Source: Pollutimonas sp. M17 (GTDB lineage Bacteria; Pseudomonadota; Gammaproteobacteria; Burkholderiales; Burkholderiaceae_B). From it: a DNA stretch of 64,000 nt. The notes below the pieces were generated by a model that was given only the letters and a program-made list of their open reading frames with translations, was not told the origin of the DNA and made no database searches. The position numbers and the translations under genes were made by a program. This document shows, in pieces, positions 38,003 to 46,710 of this stretch (position 1 is the first letter of the stretch; every line of letters starts with the position of its first letter). The stretch is from NCBI RefSeq assembly GCF_025836975.1, contig NZ_CP107548.1, positions 3,100,001 through 3,164,000 of the forward strand, written 5' to 3'.

Positions 38003-38444
38003 TAACCCATCGGTTGATGTAAGAGCTGTTTCGCCGCGTCTTGTATAAGCCATCGCAAACTTGTACCCCGGCTTGTACCCTAGCACTCACCTAATCTACT
38101 TTTTTATTTATCAATCAATCGTTAGGTACTTGACAAATATTAACGAAAAAATCATCGAAACCAACGGTCGCCATATTCAGCTACCCATAGATCAACCGCT
38201 GAAGAATATGGATTATGCCTACACCAGACCGTTTATAGCACTCAAGGGCTAACTAGCTACCGCGCAACTTATAACGCCGAAAGCTAGAACACGGAAGCGT
38301 CCGGCTTTTCCCCGATACCTAGCAAACGGAATCCGAATTGAAAACTGGCTGATCTTCAAATAGCTGCTAGCGGAATATCAGCCTGTACTGGTATCCGCAA
38401 GCAGCCAACAAAGAAGTATCAACCATCCAACAAAACAGACAAAA
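38003..38444. other. AT-rich island tail, no gene
   Basis: About 440 bp clearly richer in AT than its surroundings, with short frames only. It separates the HerA relic from the catabolic cluster and probably marks the right junction of acquired DNA. No copy of the tRNA-Leu 3' end was found here. Confidence 0.45.
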
Positions 38445-39536
38445 TCACTCAACCGCCCGCCCCGATGTAGCACCCTGACACTTATCCAACACCCCCATCA
38501 ACCCAACCTCACGAGCAACTTCAGCTAAATCACTCCATGTATCCTCAGGCAAGCGCAACCCCTCACGCAAATGCCGTTCAGCCGCAAGGGCCTCCATCTC
38601 TCCGGGATAAAAGATTTCATCAAACCCCTGGGCCAGAGGCTGGGCTTTGATTTCGGTGATGAAGCGCTCCATGCGTGCGTCGAACTCTGCGCGATCCATA
38701 AATGCCTCGATGTCGTAGACCGTCAGGAAATGCCCCACCCCACTGCGCTTGTCATAGTGATAGGGGCCGTTAACCCCACTAAGAAACTGCGCTCCCGACA
38801 GGACGCCGGCCAGAACGTCCATCAACGCCGCAATGGCGTAGCCTTTATGATGCGCCATCGGCAGAATGATGCCATTGATAGCCGCCTCGGGGTCTGTTGT
38901 CGGTGCGCCATCCGCATCCAGGGCCCAACCCAATGGAATCGGTTCACGGCGTTGCCTGGCCAGGTAAATCTTGCCTCGGGCGACTCCCGTGTTGGCCATA
39001 TCCAGCATGATGGGAGGCCGGCCGGCAGCCGGTGCTGCGATGGACCATGGGTTAGTGCCGATGATCTTTCGCTTCGCTCCACCCCAAGGCGCCATCGCAG
39101 GCCCTCCATTGCTGGTCAGGAAAGCAATGCATCCGGCTTCCGTCGCCATGCGGGTGTAGTACATCAGTGTGCCGAAATGGTTGGAGTTCCGGACGGTCAC
39201 CGCTGCGACACCATGCGCCTTGGCCTTTTCAATCGCCAGGTCCATGGCGTGCTTGGCGACAACCTGCCCGACTCCGTCCTGGGCATCGAGCACCGCAACG
39301 GCACCCTTGCTTCGAACCACCTCGATACGCGTAGATTGACTCATCGAACCGCGCCTCAATCGCTCCCAATACCATGGCATACGCAGCACCCCATGCGATT
39401 GATGATTCCATAAGTCAGCCTGTACCAGCGACTTCGCTATGAGTGCCGCGTCCGTATCGGACAATCCGGCATCGGCGTAGACATCATGCACAAAGTGTTC
39501 CAGGGCATGGGAATTGACGAGAATGTGCGCGCTCAT
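38445..39536 (-). CDS. Ldh2-family (malate/L-lactate-type) dehydrogenase
   Basis: 363 aa. NAD(P)-dependent 2-hydroxyacid dehydrogenase of the non-Rossmann Ldh2 fold. Conserved motifs: NHQSHGVLRMPWY, VTVRNSNHFGTLMYYTRMA, IGTNPWSIAAPA and ILPMAHHKGYAIAALMDVL. Relatives act on malate, ureidoglycolate, delta-piperideine-carboxylate or sulfolactate. It is the last gene of a leftward operon with a Hyi-like isomerase and a Bug receptor, so a small hydroxyacid is the likely substrate. Confidence 0.9.
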   Translation of the reverse strand: MSAHILVNSHALEHFVHDVYADAGLSDTDAALIAKSLVQADLWNHQSHGVLRMPWYWERLRRGSMSQSTRIEVVRSKGAVAVLDAQDGVGQVVAKHAMDLAIEKAKAHGVAAVTVRNSNHFGTLMYYTRMATEAGCIAFLTSNGGPAMAPWGGAKRKIIGTNPWSIAAPAAGRPPIMLDMANTGVARGKIYLARQRREPIPLGWALDADGAPTTDPEAAINGIILPMAHHKGYAIAALMDVLAGVLSGAQFLSGVNGPYHYDKRSGVGHFLTVYDIEAFMDRAEFDARMERFITEIKAQPLAQGFDEIFYPGEMEALAAERHLREGLRLPEDTWSDLAEVAREVGLMGVLDKCQGATSGRAVE

Positions 39537-39557
39537 GGTGTACTTTGATCATCTAAG

Positions 39558-40331
39558 TTAAAGAAGAGGACGCAAGGCGTCCAGCCGTGGCAGGCCATCA
39601 TGTGTTCGCCCCAGCGGCTTGTATTCGCAACCGACCCAGCCGTCATAGCCGGATTCTTTAAGAGCGCCGAAGAAGGCGCCAAAATCAATGTGGCCGGTCC
39701 CTGGCTCATTGCGGCCCGGAGCATCGGCGATCTGTACATGCCCGACACGGCCCGCCCAATTTCGCACAAGTGACGGCGGGTCTCCCGTAAGAATTTGCGC
39801 ATGGTAAGCATCGAGCAACAGCCGGACCTCTGGCAGTCTCTCTCTGACTTGTGCAGCCAAGTCGTAAGTGCACATTGCGTACCCTGGCACGGTGGCCGCG
39901 CTAATCACTTCGATCAAGACGCTCAATCCATTTGCGCTCGCCATTTCCAATGCAAGCTCAAGGTTGCGCAAGTAGACATCCATGGTCGCCGCATCGGACA
40001 AGGAGACGCCGGCACCCGCCATGGGATGAATCATAGTGGCGCCAAGCGCTTTGGCATACAGCACGGCCGACTCAAGGCCACGCAAGTATTCGTCCTGCCT
40101 GCCCGGCAGTGCTGCAAGGCCCTTTTCGCCTTTGGCGCCATCGCCCGTGGGCAGAGTGACCTGTACCCAACGCAGGCCAAGCTCGCGCGTCCGGGCCGCC
40201 AGTTCGTGTGCATCGAAGCCGTAGATGGCGGGCCACTCGACCGCTTCGAATCCGGCGTTGGCAGCCATCTTCAACCGCTCCAGGCCCTGATACTCGGTGA
40301 ACTGGTATCCCAGATGGGCGCAAAGCTTCAT
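39558..40331 (-). CDS. Hydroxypyruvate isomerase-like TIM-barrel protein
   Basis: 257 aa. Xylose-isomerase-like barrel with metal and substrate residues: GFEAVEWPAIYGFD, LLIEVIS-type strand (SVLIEVISAATVPGY), LLLDAYHAQI, GHVQIADAPGRNEPGTG and VGCEYKPLG. This is the Hyi/OtnI group, which interconverts hydroxypyruvate and tartronate semialdehyde or sugar-acid equivalents. ATGA overlap with the Bug gene upstream. The substrate is not determinable from sequence. Confidence 0.87.
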   Translation of the reverse strand: MKLCAHLGYQFTEYQGLERLKMAANAGFEAVEWPAIYGFDAHELAARTRELGLRWVQVTLPTGDGAKGEKGLAALPGRQDEYLRGLESAVLYAKALGATMIHPMAGAGVSLSDAATMDVYLRNLELALEMASANGLSVLIEVISAATVPGYAMCTYDLAAQVRERLPEVRLLLDAYHAQILTGDPPSLVRNWAGRVGHVQIADAPGRNEPGTGHIDFGAFFGALKESGYDGWVGCEYKPLGRTHDGLPRLDALRPLL

Positions 40332-41308
40332 GCTTGCACCTTGATATCCAATGCCTTGATCGCTTTGGAGAACCGCTCTATCTCGGCATCTACGAAACGC
40401 GCCGCGTCGGCACGCCCGCCCGAGAACGGCACTGCCGCTACGCTGGCCAGCCTTTGGCGCACATCAGGGTCGGATACCGCCCGCTGTAAAGCCGCCGAAA
40501 TGCGGTCCAGGACGTCGGCCGGCGTACCGGCTGGCGCATGCATGCCATTCCATTCGTAAACTTCCACCCCCTTGATGCCTGATTCCGCCAGGGTAGGAAC
40601 ATCGGGAAACGCTGCCGAACGCTCGGCGCTGGTCACGGCCAAGGCACGCAGCTTGCCCGCCTTGACATGGGGCAACGCCGCGGCGGCATTGCAAAGGTAC
40701 ACAGGCACCTGCCCCGCGATGACATCGACAAATGCCGGGCCCGCGCCTCGGTAAGGCACGTGAGTCATGGTAATGCCGCTGGATTTCATGAACATGGAGG
40801 TGGCAATGTGCATCAGGGAACCAGCCCCCGAAGAGGCGTAGAACATGGTTTGTGGTTTGGCCTTCGCGACCTTGATCAGTTCGGCAACGCTTTTTGCCGG
40901 AAACGCCGGGTGTACGACCAAAACGAGGGGAACGCGCGCAATCACGCCGACAGTTTCGAAAGAGCGGCTCGAATACGGCAGCTTAGGATACAAGGCCAAA
41001 TTGATGGCGAACGAGGACGCATCGATCAGGACGGTGTATCCATCTGGCGCGCTGCGCGCCACTGCCGATGCGGCGATTTGCCCTGCCACTCCCGGCCTGT
41101 TGTCGGTAATGACCGATTGGCCAAGCGATGCGGACATCTCGGGGCCAACAAGCCTGGCCATAAGATCCGCCCCGCCTCCTGGCGGGTAACCCACAATGAT
41201 GGTGACGGCTCGGCTAGGCCAGCGCGTTTCGGCCCTGGCGGGAAGCAGCGTGGCAATGGCTGACGATCCCATCAGGGCAAGTGCTGCTCGACGTGTGAGG
41301 TTTCGCAT
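40328..41308 (-). CDS. Bug/TctC-type periplasmic solute receptor
   Basis: 326 aa. The N-terminus MRNLTRRAALALMGSSAIA is a Tat-like signal. Family motifs VGYPPGGGADLMARLV, NRPGVAGQIAASA, THVPYRGAGPAFVDVIAGQ and APAGTPADVLD follow. First gene of the leftward hydroxyacid operon, preceded by the palindrome at 41370-41396, so it is probably induced with that operon and supplies its substrate. Confidence 0.92.
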   Translation of the reverse strand: MRNLTRRAALALMGSSAIATLLPARAETRWPSRAVTIIVGYPPGGGADLMARLVGPEMSASLGQSVITDNRPGVAGQIAASAVARSAPDGYTVLIDASSFAINLALYPKLPYSSRSFETVGVIARVPLVLVVHPAFPAKSVAELIKVAKAKPQTMFYASSGAGSLMHIATSMFMKSSGITMTHVPYRGAGPAFVDVIAGQVPVYLCNAAAALPHVKAGKLRALAVTSAERSAAFPDVPTLAESGIKGVEVYEWNGMHAPAGTPADVLDRISAALQRAVSDPDVRQRLASVAAVPFSGGRADAARFVDAEIERFSKAIKALDIKVQA

Positions 41309-41369
41309 GTTGTCTCCGTTTGTCTAGTGTCATCGCAGTGTGGGTAGGCGGCTTTAAGTCGTCGATTTA

Positions 41370-41396
41370 TTGTACCTAATACATAACATAGTACAA
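41370..41396. promoter_or_regulatory. Inverted repeat TTGTAC-N15-GTACAA, site 1
   Basis: Perfect arms (extending to ATTGTAC/GTACAAT) in the divergent promoter region between the Bug gene (leftward) and the lactonase (rightward). An identical arrangement with the same 15-bp spacer occurs at 43680-43706. Likely operator of the GntR-type regulator encoded between them. Confidence 0.7.
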
Positions 41397-41520
41397 TTAA
41401 ATCACGAATCGATGAACAAAGAAAAGGCAAAATCCATCCCGGCAAGAAACAACCGGCGTTTTTCATGCCAAGTCCGTGATCAGGCAGGCATGTTCGATAT
41501 CAAAAAAGGAGACAGGCAAC

Positions 41521-42576
41521 ATGTTCGCCTATGTAGGGTCGCGTACCACCAGGGAAAGAAACGCGCGCGGCGAAGGCATCAGCGTCTTCGATGTCCAGTC
41601 CGATGGACGCCTGGAGCAGATCCAGATATTTTCAGGAGGCCCGGCAAATCCATCCTATCTCGCCCTGAATCGCTTGGGCGACCGGCTGTACGCCACCCAT
41701 GGCGATCAGCAAGAAGCAAGCTCCTTCATGGTGCAAGCCAATGGTCGGCTGGAATTGTTGAATACAGTCCGATTTACAGGAAAGAACCCTGTGCATCTGG
41801 CCTTGGATGCACAAGAGCGATGGCTTGTGGTTTCCGTACACCTGGCCGGCAAAGTCATAGTCCTGCCCATCCTGGCCGACGGGCGGCTAGGGGAAGTCCA
41901 CGCATCGGCCAGGACTTTCGGCGATCCCGGGCCTCATCGGATTGAGCAGCCGTTTGCAAAGCCGCACTTCAACTTGTTCGATCCATCCGGCAGGTTTGTC
42001 ATCGTTCCCGACAAGGGCGTCGACCGCGTGTTCAGCTTTCGATTCGACGACGGCGAGCTGCGCCCGGCCCAACAGCCATACACGCAGGCGCGAGAGGGAG
42101 CCGGGCCGAGAACTGCCGTATTTCATCCAGTAGGACGTCATGCCTACGTGGTGAATGAACTGGACAGCACGATAACGTCTTATGCGTTCGACGATGCTTC
42201 AGGAATGCTCACGCCGACCTCCATTTTCTCGACCCTCTCGTCCAACTTTACCGGAAACAACAGGGCAGCGGGAATTCAGATCAACCGCGACGGCACACGC
42301 TTGTATGCATCCAACAGGGGGAATGACAGCATTGCATTGTTCCAGCTCGACGCTTCGGGAGTTCCACATTTCCTTGAGACCATACCCAGTGGAGGCCGCA
42401 CGCCACGCTTTTTTACGCTGTCACCCGATGAAAAGACGCTTTACGCGCTCAACGAAGGTAGCGACAGCATCGTCGCGTTTTCTGTAGACCCGGACTCGGG
42501 CAGGCTAAGCCTGACAAATCAGGTGACTTCATGCGGTAGCCCGGTTTGCATGGTGTTTAACCATAGCGAGAGATGA
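41521..42576 (+). CDS. Lactonase family protein (6-phosphogluconolactonase-like beta-propeller)
   Basis: 351 aa from the ATG at 41521, with AAAGGAG upstream. Seven-bladed propeller pattern with repeats FAYVGSRTT, PSYLALNRLGDRLYATH, KPHFNLFDPSGRFVIVPDKG, HPVGRHAYVVNELDSTITSY and TPRFFTLSPDEKTLYALNE. Pgl-type propellers hydrolyse sugar-acid lactones. In this cluster it would open a lactone to the hydroxyacid used by the divergent operon. No signal peptide. Confidence 0.88.
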   Translation: MFAYVGSRTTRERNARGEGISVFDVQSDGRLEQIQIFSGGPANPSYLALNRLGDRLYATHGDQQEASSFMVQANGRLELLNTVRFTGKNPVHLALDAQERWLVVSVHLAGKVIVLPILADGRLGEVHASARTFGDPGPHRIEQPFAKPHFNLFDPSGRFVIVPDKGVDRVFSFRFDDGELRPAQQPYTQAREGAGPRTAVFHPVGRHAYVVNELDSTITSYAFDDASGMLTPTSIFSTLSSNFTGNNRAAGIQINRDGTRLYASNRGNDSIALFQLDASGVPHFLETIPSGGRTPRFFTLSPDEKTLYALNEGSDSIVAFSVDPDSGRLSLTNQVTSCGSPVCMVFNHSER

Positions 42577-42629
42577 ACGCAGGCCATGACAGGCCCAGTC
42601 ATCACCCGTTTTTCATTGCTTAACCAAGG

Positions 42630-43532
42630 TCAGTCCGGCGCCTTCCTTTGTTTGGCGCCATTAAGATGCTCTCGTAAAAAGTGAGAGGCTTCCATGCGCT
42701 CGCCACGACGCAGCAGGTCGATGAGCGTCAAGTGCTCTGTACATTGGCGCGTCATGTGATCATGATCAAACTTTGACCGATACTCCACCAATCGGCGCAA
42801 CTGGTTTACCTTTTTTAGCGCATCCAGCAAAAGATGATTGTGCGCGCCTTCGATGATGGTTTCGTGCAGATGGACGCCTGGCCTGAACAACTCTGATCGA
42901 GCCCATTTCTCAATGCCGCCGGACAGCAGCTCCATCTGTTCGCGATAGCACTTGTCCAGTTCTGCCAAATTGACCGAATACCCGGGTTCAAGCAGTGCCG
43001 CGGGCTCAATGATCATGCGAAAACGATAGGTCTCGCGGTAAGACTCCGGCGTATTCAGCACGTACTGGAACATCCAGCCACGTCCAGGCTTGCGTTCGAT
43101 CATGCCCTCGCGAGACATGCGATGAAGAATGCGCTGAATCCTCTGCCGATTGGCGTCGTAGCGCTGCATCAGATCGACTTCCGCAATCTCCCCGCCGAGC
43201 TTTCCCGCCAATCGATCCTCGACGATCGCCATGTAGAGAGTTTCGTCGGAGTCCTCTCGTTCCGGTACCGCCAAAGCACCCAACTCGGCGAAAGATTTTG
43301 CGACCTGGAACCCCTTGTTCGGCTCGGAACGGACAACGCCGGCTGTCTCCAAAAACTGCAGCGCTTTGCGCACCGGTGAGCGCGATACCCCAAGCTCATC
43401 GACAAGGCGCTGCTCCGTTAGCCGGTAGCCAGCCTCGAAACCTTCTCGCCGAATCATGGCGACAATCTGGTTGGCCAGGGACGGAACGAGAGCACTGATG
43501 TTATGGGGAAGTTGGGCCGTTTTCATTGGCAT
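42630..43532 (-). CDS. GntR/FCD regulator with two tandem winged helices
   Basis: About 300 aa from the ATG at 43532 (MPMKTAQLP; an in-frame GTG at 43583 would give 317 aa). The first winged helix has LTEQRLVDELGVSRSPVRKA and the wing SEPNKGFQVA. A second HTH-like unit follows (EVDLMQRYDANRQRIQRILH, MIERKPGRGW). The C-terminal FCD-type helical ligand domain has RMIIEPAALLEPGY and HLHETIIEGAHNHLLLDAL. Duplicated DNA-binding domains are unusual in the family. It is flanked by two identical inverted repeats it may bind. Confidence 0.83.
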   Translation of the reverse strand: MPMKTAQLPHNISALVPSLANQIVAMIRREGFEAGYRLTEQRLVDELGVSRSPVRKALQFLETAGVVRSEPNKGFQVAKSFAELGALAVPEREDSDETLYMAIVEDRLAGKLGGEIAEVDLMQRYDANRQRIQRILHRMSREGMIERKPGRGWMFQYVLNTPESYRETYRFRMIIEPAALLEPGYSVNLAELDKCYREQMELLSGGIEKWARSELFRPGVHLHETIIEGAHNHLLLDALKKVNQLRRLVEYRSKFDHDHMTRQCTEHLTLIDLLRRGERMEASHFLREHLNGAKQRKAPD

Positions 43533-43679
43533 AGTCAAACCAGGCCGCAAGAACAGTACGCCTCGCAATGATGCGCTTTGCACAAAGGCACTACCACGAT
43601 GCGTGAAATGCGGCCGTTAGCTCCTTAATCACGTCATCATACAATGGGGGCTGGTCTATGGGCGGGCCAGAACCATAAA

Positions 43680-43706
43680 TTGTACTTATTTCATATTGTG
43701 GTACAA
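43680..43706. promoter_or_regulatory. Inverted repeat TTGTAC-N15-GTACAA, site 2
   Basis: Same arms and same spacer length as the site at 41370-41396. It lies between the GntR gene (leftward) and the Asp/Glu racemase-like gene (rightward), 38 bp from the latter's start, so it could serve autoregulation and control of the racemase-like gene. Confidence 0.7.
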
Positions 43707-43744
43707 ATAAACCAATTTATAGTGTCAATAGCAGGAGACCAGAC

Positions 43745-44413
43745 ATGACACGCATCGCCCTCATCCATGCCGTCTACGCGGCGATCGATCCTGTCACCAA
43801 GGCGTTCGGCTCATTGTGGCCGCAAGCCAGCCTTCACCATCTCATCGACGACGGCCTTCCAGGTGACCTGGAGCAAGCGGGGCACCTGACTGACCACATT
43901 CGCGGCCGCATACGGGGGCTCGCCGATCTGGGCCTGTCTGCGGGCGCGGACGGAATTCTATTTACCTGCTCAGCCTTTGCTAATGCCATCGAGGACACTG
44001 CCCGGGCCTTGCCGATACCCGTGTTAAAGCCTGACGAAGCGATGTTTTCCGCCGCACTGCAAGCGGGACGCCGCATCGGGCTGCTGGCCACATTCCCGCC
44101 AGCGGCCGACTCGATGGTCGCCGCTTTCCATCGCCAGGCGGAAGCGGATGGCATAAAAGCGACTCTCGAAACCGTATGTGTACCCGAGGCCATGGTGGCG
44201 GCGCGCGCGGGAGACACCGCGATGCACAATCGACTGGTCGTGCAAGCCTTGCCGCAATTGGAGGCATGCGACGTCATCATGCTGGCGCATTTCTCGACCT
44301 CGACGGCGTTGTCCGACGCGAGCGCCGCGACCAAGACGCCTGTGCTAAGTGCTCCCCAAGCAGCAGTACTTGCGTTGAAGGAAGCTGTCGAGCAGCGTAG
44401 GACTGCAGGGTAG
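43745..44413 (+). CDS. Aspartate/glutamate racemase-superfamily protein
   Basis: 222 aa. Asp/Glu/hydantoin racemase fold. One catalytic Cys lies in FTCSAFANAIEDTA near residue 78. The second region CDVIMLAHFSTSTALS lacks the expected Cys: it reads Ala-His-Phe-Ser. Such proteins may act as decarboxylases, isomerases or maleate-type enzymes instead of racemases. Its ATG follows CAGGAGACC. It is part of the regulon bounded by the TTGTAC repeats. Substrate unknown. Confidence 0.78.
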   Translation: MTRIALIHAVYAAIDPVTKAFGSLWPQASLHHLIDDGLPGDLEQAGHLTDHIRGRIRGLADLGLSAGADGILFTCSAFANAIEDTARALPIPVLKPDEAMFSAALQAGRRIGLLATFPPAADSMVAAFHRQAEADGIKATLETVCVPEAMVAARAGDTAMHNRLVVQALPQLEACDVIMLAHFSTSTALSDASAATKTPVLSAPQAAVLALKEAVEQRRTAG

Positions 44414-44460
44414 CCACAGCTTTGCTTACAACAGGCGTGTACGAAAACACACGGGCGTCG

Positions 44461-45375
44461 TCAAACTGAAGCCTGATCAGCCGCAAGAATAAAATGCTCG
44501 CGCAGCCATTGATGCCCCGGGTCTCCATGCGACCTGGGGTGCCATGCCATCGCCACGTCAAAAGCGGGCAGATGGAAAGGTAGCGGTAGAACATCCAGAC
44601 TGGACGCATAGCGTTGCAGCAGTCTGCTCGGTAGCGTTGCCACGCAGTCGGTATGGTCCAGCACGAGAGGTATCTGGTTGTAGCCAGAGACAGTCAGCGC
44701 CACACGGCGTTTCCGGTTCATGGCTTCCAGCGACTCGTCCACGCTGCTTCTGAACTTGCCTTCCTTGGAAACCATCACATGCGCAAGATCGCAGTACTCC
44801 TCGATATTGGGGGGACTTTTTCCTCGAGGGTGGGCCTTGCGTTGCGCCAGCCGAAACTCGTCCCTCAACAAGAATCTGGCCTTTAAGGCTTCGGGTATTT
44901 GTTGTGCAAGTCCTACATACAGATCGATTTCACCTCGTTCCATTCTATAGGTAAGGTTGGCTTCTACCGGTGCGATGAAGCTCAAGCGTATGCCTGGCGC
45001 CCGCAGTGCCAAAACGGATTGCACAACCGACAGTCCCACCAAAGCGAAGACATTGTCGTTCACAGCCACTACGAAGTCGCGCTGGGTATTGTGCGGCTGG
45101 AAATCGTCAGGCGACACAACTGCTCCTTGAAGGTCCAGCAATGCCTGGTGCAGACGCGACTGAATTGCCAAGCCGCGTTCAGTGGGTGCCATCCCTCGCC
45201 CCTCTTCGGACGGCACCAAGAGCGGGTCGCCAAAGATATCTCTTAAGCGACCAAGCTGAGTTGATAGGGCGGGCTGGCTAATGTTCAGGCGCTTGGCGGC
45301 TCGAGTGACATTTCGCTCTTCAAGAAGAACGTCCAGGGAGATAAGCAAAGGCAGATCCGACCGCCGGATATTCAT
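44461..45375 (-). CDS. LysR-family transcriptional regulator
   Basis: 304 aa. N-terminal HTH: LLISLDVLLEERNVTRAAKR followed by LNISQPALSTQLGRLRDIFG. The rest is the periplasmic-binding-type effector domain (EANLTYRMERGEIDLYVGLA). It is divergent from the secreted MBL-fold hydrolase and most likely regulates it. Similar to NahR/LinR-type members in its N-terminal spacing, though that subgrouping is tentative. Confidence 0.9.
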   Translation of the reverse strand: MNIRRSDLPLLISLDVLLEERNVTRAAKRLNISQPALSTQLGRLRDIFGDPLLVPSEEGRGMAPTERGLAIQSRLHQALLDLQGAVVSPDDFQPHNTQRDFVVAVNDNVFALVGLSVVQSVLALRAPGIRLSFIAPVEANLTYRMERGEIDLYVGLAQQIPEALKARFLLRDEFRLAQRKAHPRGKSPPNIEEYCDLAHVMVSKEGKFRSSVDESLEAMNRKRRVALTVSGYNQIPLVLDHTDCVATLPSRLLQRYASSLDVLPLPFHLPAFDVAMAWHPRSHGDPGHQWLREHFILAADQASV

Positions 45376-45378
45376 ATT

Positions 45379-45395
45379 CTATATACCTCGTATAG
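45379..45395. promoter_or_regulatory. Candidate LysR-type binding site
   Basis: Dyad CTATA-N7-TATAG just upstream of the lysR start in the divergent promoter region. It resembles the T-N11-A class of LysR sites. Evidence is position and symmetry only. Confidence 0.4.
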
Positions 45396-45509
45396 GGAAA
45401 GGTAACTCACTATCAATGGCCGCGTAAGTTTAGAGTGGATCCTTGACTGAACTCGGCGCGTTTTGCGATCCGGGCAGTCGCACTCGAATGTGCTTGTAAG
45501 TCTTGGATT

Positions 45510-46532
45510 ATGGAACGATATATGCGAGTTAACAGTTTTTTTATCCCTAGTGTAATGGCGGTCTCGCTATTGATGGCTGGGTTGCTTCCTTCAACGGTCA
45601 ATGCCGCCGCTGATACTCAGGTGATGCCGATGCACGCCGCCGCACAAGCTCGTGCACAGGCCCCCGGCGTTTACCGTTACCGGGTAGGTGACATTCAAGT
45701 GACTGCGCTGTCCGATGGGACGGTACCTCAGGATCTGCATACTTTGCTGACCAATACCTCTCCCAATGAAATAGATGGGTTACTCCGGCATTCGTTTCTG
45801 TCCAACCCGGTTGAGGCATCAATCAATGCTTATCTGATCGACACGGGTACACGACTTTTGTTGGTTGATACCGGCTCGGGTTCGCTTTTTGGTCCCGGCA
45901 ATGGCGGCAAGCTGATTGGTAATTTGAAGGCAGCGGGCTATTCGCCCGCACAAATCGATGATGTCCTGCTCACTCACATCCACACCGACCACAGCGGCGG
46001 CCTGACCAGCGAGGGTCAGTTGGTTTTCCCCAATGCAACCATCCATGCGGGCAAGCCCGATGTAGACTTGTTCCTTGACCCGGCAAACATTCATGGGGTT
46101 GGCGGCTACGACAAAAAATATTTTGAAGAAGCTGTGAAGACGGTAGGGCCTTATGCCAAAGCGGGCAAGGTCGCGCCCTTCAGTGGTGTTACGCAGTTAT
46201 ACCCCGGCATAACGGCAATCCCTACACCCGGCCATACGCCCGGTCATAGTTTCTATCGGATCGAAAGCAAAGGCGAGGCCATCGAATTCATCGGCGACAT
46301 CGTTCATGTTGCGTCGGTGCAGTTTCCCAAGCCCAGGATCACTATCGTTTACGATGTGTCGCCCAAGGAGGCTGCAGCGGAACGCAAGAAGCAGTTCGCT
46401 ATCGCCGCCTCGCAGCGTGAGCTGGTAGCGGGTGCCCACCTACCTTTTCCTGGCCTGGGTCATATCCGGGCGGAAACGGGCGGTGGTTTCACTTTCGTGC
46501 CGGTCGATTATCGGGATCGCGACGGGCGTTGA
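45510..46532 (+). CDS. Exported metallo-beta-lactamase-fold hydrolase
   Basis: 340 aa with an N-terminal signal peptide ending near VNAAADTQ. The dinuclear zinc motif LLTHIHTDHSGGL (H-x-H-x-D-H) is present, with later ligands in PTPGHTPGHSFY and FIGDIVHV. The layout resembles methyl parathion hydrolase and related secreted MBL esterases/lactonases. Probably periplasmic. Start ATG at 45510; a second in-frame ATG at 45522 is equally near the signal peptide. Divergent LysR gene suggests induced expression. Confidence 0.87.
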   Translation: MERYMRVNSFFIPSVMAVSLLMAGLLPSTVNAAADTQVMPMHAAAQARAQAPGVYRYRVGDIQVTALSDGTVPQDLHTLLTNTSPNEIDGLLRHSFLSNPVEASINAYLIDTGTRLLLVDTGSGSLFGPGNGGKLIGNLKAAGYSPAQIDDVLLTHIHTDHSGGLTSEGQLVFPNATIHAGKPDVDLFLDPANIHGVGGYDKKYFEEAVKTVGPYAKAGKVAPFSGVTQLYPGITAIPTPGHTPGHSFYRIESKGEAIEFIGDIVHVASVQFPKPRITIVYDVSPKEAAAERKKQFAIAASQRELVAGAHLPFPGLGHIRAETGGGFTFVPVDYRDRDGR

Positions 46533-46559
46533 CACAAAGATACTTGGGAGACCTGCCCT

Positions 46560-46582
46560 GCTCCGGCCCAATAGGCCGGAGC
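46560..46582. terminator. Hairpin between convergent genes
   Basis: Perfect 9-bp stem GCTCCGGCC-CAATA-GGCCGGAGC after the MBL gene. Followed by ATCTCGTTT, only a weak U-run. Probably terminates the MBL transcript. Confidence 0.6.
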
Positions 46583-46710
46583 ATCTCGTTTCACTTGAGA
46601 GCTGGAACGGCAAGCCATCCACCCTTTACTCGACAACTCACCCGAATCCCAATCATCCGTGACGAACGGTGATGAATCGCGAACGTGATAGAGAGAAGGC
46701 AGAATATCCG

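Noticed and set aside
32852-38444. att direct repeats bounding the tRNA-Leu island
   Set aside because: I looked for a second copy of the tRNA-Leu 3' end between 36 and 38.5 kb and saw none.
43745-44413. Naming the racemase-like gene as a true aspartate or glutamate racemase
   Set aside because: The second catalytic Cys is not visible, so only the superfamily is named.
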